Source: JBMNNU01 sp050942695 (GTDB lineage: Bacteria; Chloroflexota; UBA6077). From it: a stretch of 12,529 nucleotides of DNA. Of this stretch, positions 5,032-12,529 are shown piece after piece. The notes beneath the pieces were generated by a model. It searched no databases. It worked only from the letters and a program-made list of their open reading frames with translations, and was not told where the DNA came from. The translations under genes and the position numbers were made by a program. The DNA lies in contig JBMNNU010000082.1 in assembly GCA_050942695.1 (NCBI GenBank), positions 1 to 12,529 of the forward strand, read 5' to 3'. Numbering within the stretch: the first letter of the stretch is position 1; each line of letters begins with the position of its first letter.

Positions 5032-7023
5032 ATGGCTATGAACGAAGGCCGAAGGCGAGTGGTGATAGAGGGTGTTAAGCCCGAGATAGATTGCGGCCGC
5101 TTCCCGGTTAAGCGGACGGTTGGTGAGAAGGTGGTAGTAGAGGCTGATATTTTCACCGACGGACACGATGCGATCTCCGCACTGCTTCTCCACCGTGGGG
5201 GAAAAGGCAGCAAATGGACAGAGGTCCCCATGGAGCCGTTAGAAAACGATCGCTGGCAGGGGGAGTTCACAGTAACCGAGCTTGGGGAACATCGATACAC
5301 CCTGGAGGCCTGGGTAGACCGTTTCAAATCCTGGCGTCGAGACCTGGCGAAGAAGGTCAATGCCCGGCAAGAGATATCGATCGACCTGCAGATAGGGGCG
5401 CTTCTGGTAGAGGAGGCTGCCAAGAGAGCATCAGGCACAGATGCCGCTCTGCTTGCCGATTTCGCCGCCGGTATGCACAATCCTCCCAACAGCTTTATGG
5501 GCATCGAACGGGCTTTGAGCCGGGAGTTGGCAGCGTTGATGGCGAAGTATCCGGACAGGCGGTTCGCCACTCGATACGCCCGAGAAATCTCGGTAGTAGT
5601 GGATCGGGAGAGGGCGCGCTTCAGCAGTTGGTACGAGCTGTTTCCCCGTTCCTGTTCGCCTGAGCCCGATCGCCACGGCACATTCCGGGATTGTGAGGCG
5701 ATGCTTCCCTACATCGCCGAGATGGGATTCGACGTTCTCTACCTGCCGCCCATCCACCCGATCGGCCACACACATAGAAAAGGAAGGAATAACGCTGTGG
5801 TGGCGGGGCCTGGCGACGTAGGCAGTCCATGGGGTATCGGATCTGAAGAAGGCGGGCATAAGTCCGTCCACCCAGAGCTGGGAACGATAGAAGATTTCCG
5901 CCACTTGGTAGCCAGGGCGAAAGACTACGGCCTCGAAATCGCTCTAGACATAGCGTTTCAGACCTCCCCGGACCATCCATACGTCCGAGAGCACCCTGAA
6001 TGGTTCCGCCTGCGACCCGACGGCACGGTGCAGTATGCCGAGAATCCGCCTAAAAAATATCAGGATATCTACCCTCTGAACTTTGAAACGGAGCAGTGGC
6101 GCGAGCTTTGGGATGAGTTGAAGAGTATATTCACCTTCTGGATCGGCCAGGGGGTTTACATCTTCAGGGTAGATAACCCCCACACCAAGCCATTCCGTTT
6201 CTGGGAGTGGGTGATAGGCGAGATCAAGAAAGATCATCCCGATGTAATATTCCTCGCGGAAGCCTTCACCCGGCCTAAGGTAATGTACCAACTGGCCAAG
6301 CTGGGTTTCAGCCAATCCTACTCCTACTTTGCCTGGCGCAACACCAAGTGGGAGCTGACCCAATACTTCGAGGAGCTTACGCAGACGGATGTGAAGGAGT
6401 ACTTCCGCCCCAATCTCTGGCCCAACACCCCGGATATCCTGACCGAGTACCTCCAATACGGGGGGAGACCCGCCTTCATGTCCCGTTTGGTGCTTGCCGC
6501 GACCTTAAGCGCCAACTACGGGATCTACGGCCCCGCTTTCGAGCTGATGGAGAACACAGCTCGTGAGCCGGGAAGCGAGGAGTATTTGAACTCTGAGAAG
6601 TACGAGATCAGGCACTGGGATATCCAGAGACCCGACAGTTTAAGAGATTTCATCGCTAGGGTCAACAGGATCCGAAGGGAGAACGAAGCCCTCCAGAGCA
6701 ACCGGACGCTGCGGTTCCACTACGTCGACAACGACCAGATCATTTGTTATAGTAAAGTTGCAGGCGACCTGTCGGCCGTCCTTCTCGTTGTGGTGAATCT
6801 GGACCCGCATCATACTCAGTCCGGCTGGGTGGATCTATCCCTTGAGGAGCTGGGGCTCGATTCCCGCCAACCATACCAGGTACACGATCTGCTGAGCGAT
6901 GCTCGCTACCTCTGGCACGGCTCGCACAATTACGTCGAGTTGGACCCCTACGTTGTACCTGCCCATATATTCCGAGTGCGACGCCGGGTCCGATCCGAGC
7001 GAGAGTTCGAATATTACATGTAA
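5032..7023 (+). CDS. glgE: GlgE, alpha-1,4-glucan:maltose-1-phosphate maltosyltransferase
   Basis: GlgE transfers maltosyl units from maltose-1-phosphate onto the non-reducing end of alpha-1,4-glucan (GH13_3, EC 2.4.99.16). With ATG 5032 it has 663 aa, the normal size. An N-terminal beta domain opens with VIEGVKPEIDCGRFPVK. The catalytic domain starts around WYELFPRS (200-207), then YLPPIHPIGHTHRKGRNN and SPWGIGSEEGGHK. The nucleophile is Asp381 in FRVDNPHTKP and the acid/base is Glu410 in FLAEAFTRP. Their 29-residue spacing equals that of the Streptomyces enzyme as I recall it. Asp468 in NTPDIL is the likely third carboxylate. The start is uncertain: ATGs at 4996, 5032 and 5038 are in frame and none has a strong ribosome site (GAGG at 5014 is distant). 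The open frame extends back into the otsA-like gene, but an overlapping start there has no support. It lies 13 bases before treS, so the two are surely co-transcribed. Confidence 0.95.
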   Translation: MAMNEGRRRVVIEGVKPEIDCGRFPVKRTVGEKVVVEADIFTDGHDAISALLLHRGGKGSKWTEVPMEPLENDRWQGEFTVTELGEHRYTLEAWVDRFKSWRRDLAKKVNARQEISIDLQIGALLVEEAAKRASGTDAALLADFAAGMHNPPNSFMGIERALSRELAALMAKYPDRRFATRYAREISVVVDRERARFSSWYELFPRSCSPEPDRHGTFRDCEAMLPYIAEMGFDVLYLPPIHPIGHTHRKGRNNAVVAGPGDVGSPWGIGSEEGGHKSVHPELGTIEDFRHLVARAKDYGLEIALDIAFQTSPDHPYVREHPEWFRLRPDGTVQYAENPPKKYQDIYPLNFETEQWRELWDELKSIFTFWIGQGVYIFRVDNPHTKPFRFWEWVIGEIKKDHPDVIFLAEAFTRPKVMYQLAKLGFSQSYSYFAWRNTKWELTQYFEELTQTDVKEYFRPNLWPNTPDILTEYLQYGGRPAFMSRLVLAATLSANYGIYGPAFELMENTAREPGSEEYLNSEKYEIRHWDIQRPDSLRDFIARVNRIRRENEALQSNRTLRFHYVDNDQIICYSKVAGDLSAVLLVVVNLDPHHTQSGWVDLSLEELGLDSRQPYQVHDLLSDARYLWHGSHNYVELDPYVVPAHIFRVRRRVRSEREFEYYM

Positions 7024-7036
7024 TTGGTGAGGTGCC

Positions 7037-10000
7037 ATGGTCCAGCGTGAGGGCGCTTTCACGCCGGGGAACGACCCCCTTTGGTACAAGGACGCGATAA
7101 TCTACGAGTTGCACGTCCGCGCCTTTAAGGATAGCAACGGGGACGGTATTGGGGATTTTCGCGGGCTGACACAAAAGCTCGATTATCTCCAGGAGCTTGG
7201 GGTCACGGCTATCTGGCTCCTGCCCTTCTATCCATCTCCATTGAAGGATGACGGTTACGATATCGCCGACTACACCGACGTGCATCCATCCTATGGGACC
7301 CTGCGCGACGTCAAGCAGTTCGTGCGCGAGGCCCATCGGCGCGGGCTCAGGGTCATCACTGAGCTCGTCTGCAACCACACATCTGACCAGCATCCCTGGT
7401 TTCAGCGGGCTAGGCAGGCAAAGCGGGGCAGCGCTCACCGCAACTTCTACGTCTGGAGCGACACACCGGACAAGTATAAAGACGCTAGGATCATCTTCAA
7501 GGATTTCGAGCCGTCTAACTGGACGTGGGATCCCATTGCCAAAGCCTACTACTGGCACCGTTTCTACTCCCACCAACCGGATCTGAATTACGACAATCCC
7601 CAGGTACGCAAGGCGATCTTCAGAGTGATGGATTTCTGGCTCCAACTGGGCATCGACGGGCTGCGCCTGGACGCGGTGCCTTATCTCTACGAGCGAGAGA
7701 ACACCAATTGCGAGAACCTTCCGGAGACACACGCCTTCTTGAAAGAGCTTCGAGCCCACGTAGACGCCAAGTTCCAAGACCGCATGCTGCTGGCCGAAGC
7801 CAACCAGTGGCCTGAGGACTCCGTGGCCTACTTCGGCGATGGGGACGAGTGCAACATGGCTTTCCACTTTCCCCTGATGCCCAGGCTATTCATGTCCATT
7901 CGTATGGAGGACCGGCTCCCCGTCATCGACATCCTGAGCCAGACTCCGGCCATCGCAGATAGCTGCCAGTGGGCGCTCTTCCTGCGGAATCACGATGAAC
8001 TGACGCTGGAGATGGTCACCGACGAAGAGAGGGACTACATGTACCGGGTATATGCCAGGGACCCCGAAGCGAGGATCAACCTGGGAATCCGGCGTCGACT
8101 GGCTCCCCTGCTCGGCGACCACCGGCGACGCATAGAGCTGATGAACGGGCTGCTGTTCTCCCTACCAGGATCTCCGGTCATCTACTACGGCGACGAAATC
8201 GGAATGGGCGATAACATCTATCTAGGCGACCGAAACGGGGTCCGCACCCCAATGCAATGGACTGCCGACCGCAATGCGGGTTTTTCCCAGGCCAATCCAC
8301 AGCGGCTGTATCTGCCGGTAATCGTAGACCCTGAATACCACTACGCTACGGTAAACGTGCAGGCACAGTGCAACAACCCGCATTCACTGCTCTCCTGGAT
8401 GAAGCGATTGATCGCTCTCAGAAAGCAGTTCAAGGCTTTCGGGCGGGGCACCCTACAGTTCCTCTATCCGGAGAATCGGAAGGTGCTGGCCTTTGTGAGG
8501 CGCTACAAGGATGAGACTATCCTGGTGGTGGCCAACCTATCGCGCTTCGTCCAGCACGCCGAGATCAACCTCAGTGAATTCAAAGGGATGCTGCCCGTCG
8601 AACTGTGGGGGCAGGTAGAGTTCCCTCCCATAAAGGATGAGCCCTACTTCCTAACGCTCGGGCCTCACGCCTTCTACTGGTTATCTATAGAACCGCAGCG
8701 CGTAATCAAAAGCTATGTCAACCACGTCGAGCCCCACACTGAGGTACCGGTACTAACGGTATCCGGCTCTTGGAATGGAGATGTTGGTAGCTCGCCCCTC
8801 CACGAAAACGGTTGGAGCCGTCTGGCAAGTCTATTCCCTACATACCTGCCATCGCAGCGTTGGTTCAGGGGGAAGGCAAGGCGTATAAAGTCCACTCAAA
8901 TCCTGGACAGCATACCGCTACCTTTCGGCTCCGATACGGCCTACCTAACGCTCATCCAGGTGGATTACACGGAGGGGGATTCCGAGGTATACCTTCTCCC
9001 CCTGGCTTTCGCAAAGGGGGAGCGGGCAGATCGGCTGCTACAAGATTCCCCAAATGCAGTTCTGTCTCGAGTACTCGTCAAGGACGAGGGACAGGAGGGC
9101 GTGGTGTACGATGCTCTGGTGGAACCGGATTTCGCCGCAGCATTGCTGAAGGTGGTCACCGGTCGCCGCCGGTTAAAGGGGCTAAAGGGGGGACTGCGAG
9201 GCTCGACGACCCCGGTGTATCGGCATCTTCTCAGCTTGGCGGGAACAAATCTGGAACCGTCAATCATCAAGGCCGAGCAGAGCAACACCTCGCTGGTGTA
9301 CGGCGACCAACTGATTATGAAGTTGTACCGGCGCCTCGAGGCGGGGACCAATCCGGATCAGGAGATCGGGCGATTCCTCACCGAGAAAGGTTTTGCCTAC
9401 ACGCCACCTCAGGCCGGAACTCTGGAATACCAGAAAAAGCCGGGGGCGCCGATGACCATCGCTCTCCTGCAGGGATTCGTGCCCAACATGGGAGATGCGT
9501 GGCAGTTCACCCTGGATAGCCTGAACAACTACTTCCCTCAGGCCCTGGCGTCACACGCCGACGTGCCGGAGGTTTCGCTATCTACATCGACGTTACTGGA
9601 CCTGGCCGAGCAATCCCCGCCGCCTCTGGCGCTGGATCTACTAGGCAGCTATCTCGATGCTGCGTCGCTGTTGGGCAAACGGACGGCGGAAATGCACCTG
9701 GCGCTTTCCGAGGGGTCTGGGAACCCTAGCTTTACGCCGGAGGCATTTACCAGCTTTTACCAGCGATCCATCTACCAGTCTATGCGGAACCTGCTGGGGC
9801 AGGTGTTCCACACTCTTCGATCAGGGTTGAAGGAGCTGCCGCCACCGGTTCAGGAGGATGCGAGAGTCGTCCTAAAGCTCAGAGATGAGATCCTTGGCCG
9901 ATTCAGATCGATTTTGAACCGTAAGATCGCCGCAACTCGAATTCGCTGTCACGGCGACTACCACCTAGGGCAACTGTTGCGCACAGCCAACGATTTCATG

Positions 10001-10408
10001 ATCATCGACTTTGAAGGGGAGCCGGCTCGATCGCTTAGCGAACGCAGGATCAAACGTTGCGCCCTGCGGGATGTGGCTGGGATGCTGAGGTCGTTCCATT
10101 ACGCATCCCACGTCGCCCTTCTTAATCAGATTACCACCGGCGCTGCCGATCCGGCTGACCTTACGGCGCTTCAGCTGTGGGCGCGATTCTGGAACACTTG
10201 GGTCAGCACTGCCTTCCTGAAGGCTTACCTGGTCTCGTCGGCCAATGCGGCTTTCGTTCCGAAAACGCGCGGGGATCTCCAGGTGCTATTGGACGCATTC
10301 CTCATCGAGAAGGCGATTTACGAGCTGGGGTACGAATTGAACAACCGCCCCGACTGGGTGACTATTCCAGCCCAGGGGATACCGCAACTGCTGGGCATCG
10401 TGCCGTAA
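7037..10408 (+). CDS. treS: Trehalose synthase / maltokinase fusion (TreS-Mak)
   Basis: This 1123-aa protein joins two enzymes that feed GlgE. Residues about 12-555 are a GH13 trehalose synthase (maltose-trehalose isomerase): WYKDAIIYELHVRAF, DGIGDFRGL, nucleophile Asp212 in DGLRLDAVPYL, acid/base Glu254 in LLAEANQWPED and Asp320 in LRNHDE. Residues about 590-1123 are a maltokinase of the Pep2 type that makes maltose-1-phosphate with ATP: PSQRWFRGKAR, a likely ATP-binding Lys762 in LIMKLYRRLE, the catalytic loop HGDYHLGQ (972-979, Asp974) and DFEGEP (Asp991). All key residues are present in both halves, and the length is typical of known fusions. The ATG follows GGTGAGGTG by 2 bases, with the GAGG core 4 bases off. 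Fusion keeps isomerisation and phosphorylation together, pulling trehalose toward maltose-1-phosphate. Confidence 0.96.
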   Translation: MVQREGAFTPGNDPLWYKDAIIYELHVRAFKDSNGDGIGDFRGLTQKLDYLQELGVTAIWLLPFYPSPLKDDGYDIADYTDVHPSYGTLRDVKQFVREAHRRGLRVITELVCNHTSDQHPWFQRARQAKRGSAHRNFYVWSDTPDKYKDARIIFKDFEPSNWTWDPIAKAYYWHRFYSHQPDLNYDNPQVRKAIFRVMDFWLQLGIDGLRLDAVPYLYERENTNCENLPETHAFLKELRAHVDAKFQDRMLLAEANQWPEDSVAYFGDGDECNMAFHFPLMPRLFMSIRMEDRLPVIDILSQTPAIADSCQWALFLRNHDELTLEMVTDEERDYMYRVYARDPEARINLGIRRRLAPLLGDHRRRIELMNGLLFSLPGSPVIYYGDEIGMGDNIYLGDRNGVRTPMQWTADRNAGFSQANPQRLYLPVIVDPEYHYATVNVQAQCNNPHSLLSWMKRLIALRKQFKAFGRGTLQFLYPENRKVLAFVRRYKDETILVVANLSRFVQHAEINLSEFKGMLPVELWGQVEFPPIKDEPYFLTLGPHAFYWLSIEPQRVIKSYVNHVEPHTEVPVLTVSGSWNGDVGSSPLHENGWSRLASLFPTYLPSQRWFRGKARRIKSTQILDSIPLPFGSDTAYLTLIQVDYTEGDSEVYLLPLAFAKGERADRLLQDSPNAVLSRVLVKDEGQEGVVYDALVEPDFAAALLKVVTGRRRLKGLKGGLRGSTTPVYRHLLSLAGTNLEPSIIKAEQSNTSLVYGDQLIMKLYRRLEAGTNPDQEIGRFLTEKGFAYTPPQAGTLEYQKKPGAPMTIALLQGFVPNMGDAWQFTLDSLNNYFPQALASHADVPEVSLSTSTLLDLAEQSPPPLALDLLGSYLDAASLLGKRTAEMHLALSEGSGNPSFTPEAFTSFYQRSIYQSMRNLLGQVFHTLRSGLKELPPPVQEDARVVLKLRDEILGRFRSILNRKIAATRIRCHGDYHLGQLLRTANDFMIIDFEGEPARSLSERRIKRCALRDVAGMLRSFHYASHVALLNQITTGAADPADLTALQLWARFWNTWVSTAFLKAYLVSSANAAFVPKTRGDLQVLLDAFLIEKAIYELGYELNNRPDWVTIPAQGIPQLLGIVP

Positions 10409-10418
10409 GACATCCGAT

Positions 10419-10452
10419 AATGTAGCCGGAGGGTGCAGCCTCCGGCTACATT
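10419..10452. other. Perfect 14-bp stem-loop between treS and glgB
   Basis: AATGTAGCCGGAGG and CCTCCGGCTACATT pair perfectly around the loop GTGCAG, ten bases after the treS stop. Only GTTAACG follows, with no T run, so a full terminator is unlikely. It may protect the 3' end of the upstream mRNA, lower glgB expression, or be another copy of the dispersed intergenic palindromes. Its GGAGG/AGCCTCC core is shared with the riboswitch terminator at 3269-3294. Confidence 0.75.
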
Positions 10453-10504
10453 GTTAACGACAACATCTACTTGGCACATTTCTGGCTATGGACTATCCTT
10501 CAGG

Positions 10505-10514
10505 AAAGGAGGTG
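10505..10514 (+). promoter_or_regulatory. Ribosome binding site of glgB (decides the start)
   Basis: AAAGGAGGTG lies five bases before the ATG at 10520 and is nearly a full anti-Shine-Dalgarno match. It rules out the longer in-frame opening at 10433, which would begin inside the stem-loop 10419-10452. Confidence 0.85.
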
Positions 10515-10519
10515 CCACT

Positions 10520-12505
<1,986 letters not shown>

Positions 12506-12529
12506 GTCCTGGATTCCACGTCCCCACTC

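Noticed and set aside
6740..7867. Long open frame on the minus strand (375 codons) across the glgE-treS junction
   Set aside because: It is a shadow of two well-conserved genes on the other strand, has no ribosome site and its translation resembles no known domain.
10433..10519. Longer start for glgB at 10433
   Set aside because: It begins inside a stem-loop, encodes unrelated residues, and the strong AAAGGAGGTG points to the ATG at 10520.

Overview
The window is about 12.5 kb of GC-rich bacterial DNA. A c-di-AMP (ydaO-type) riboswitch, a TreS-maltokinase fusion and dense intergenic hairpin repeats together suggest a Chloroflexota-like organism, possibly thermophilic. This placement is inference only, because no rRNA or other marker gene is present.

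Left part (1-1850): two insertion-sequence remnants. The 3' end of an IS630-type transposase runs in from the left edge. It is followed by a complete ISAs1-type element (630-1850) with 15-bp perfect terminal inverted repeats. The transposase of that element is split by a one-base shift in a six-G tract. Next comes lspA (1932-2429), encoding lipoprotein signal peptidase, with the insertion sequence ending only 81 bp upstream of its GTG start.

Middle part (2430-3418): about 1 kb without protein genes but full of structure. It holds three copies of a bipartite hairpin element with compensatory arm changes (2547-2716), three copies of a GTAG-led hairpin (2801-3000) and a 12-bp inverted repeat (2946-3058). 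It ends in a regulatory leader made of a well-conserved c-di-AMP aptamer (about 3121-3243), a strong intrinsic terminator (3269-3302) and a second 18-bp stem (3303-3355).

Right part (3419-12505): four co-directional genes forming a trehalose / alpha-glucan module. They are an OtsA-like GT20 glycosyltransferase, GlgE, a TreS-maltokinase fusion and the branching enzyme GlgB. From known family functions, the GT20 enzyme would make trehalose-6-phosphate (its phosphatase OtsB is not in the window). TreS would interconvert trehalose and maltose, and the kinase domain would make maltose-1-phosphate. GlgE would polymerise this to alpha-1,4-glucan and GlgB would add the branches. The riboswitch and terminator place entry into the cluster under c-di-AMP, a second messenger tied to potassium and osmotic balance. 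A promoter-like element before glgE and a hairpin before glgB may let the later genes be expressed at other levels.

The strongest point of interest is the coupling of a c-di-AMP riboswitch to the whole GlgE pathway. The unusually dense structured repeats next to it come second; the riboswitch terminator itself resembles one of these palindromes.
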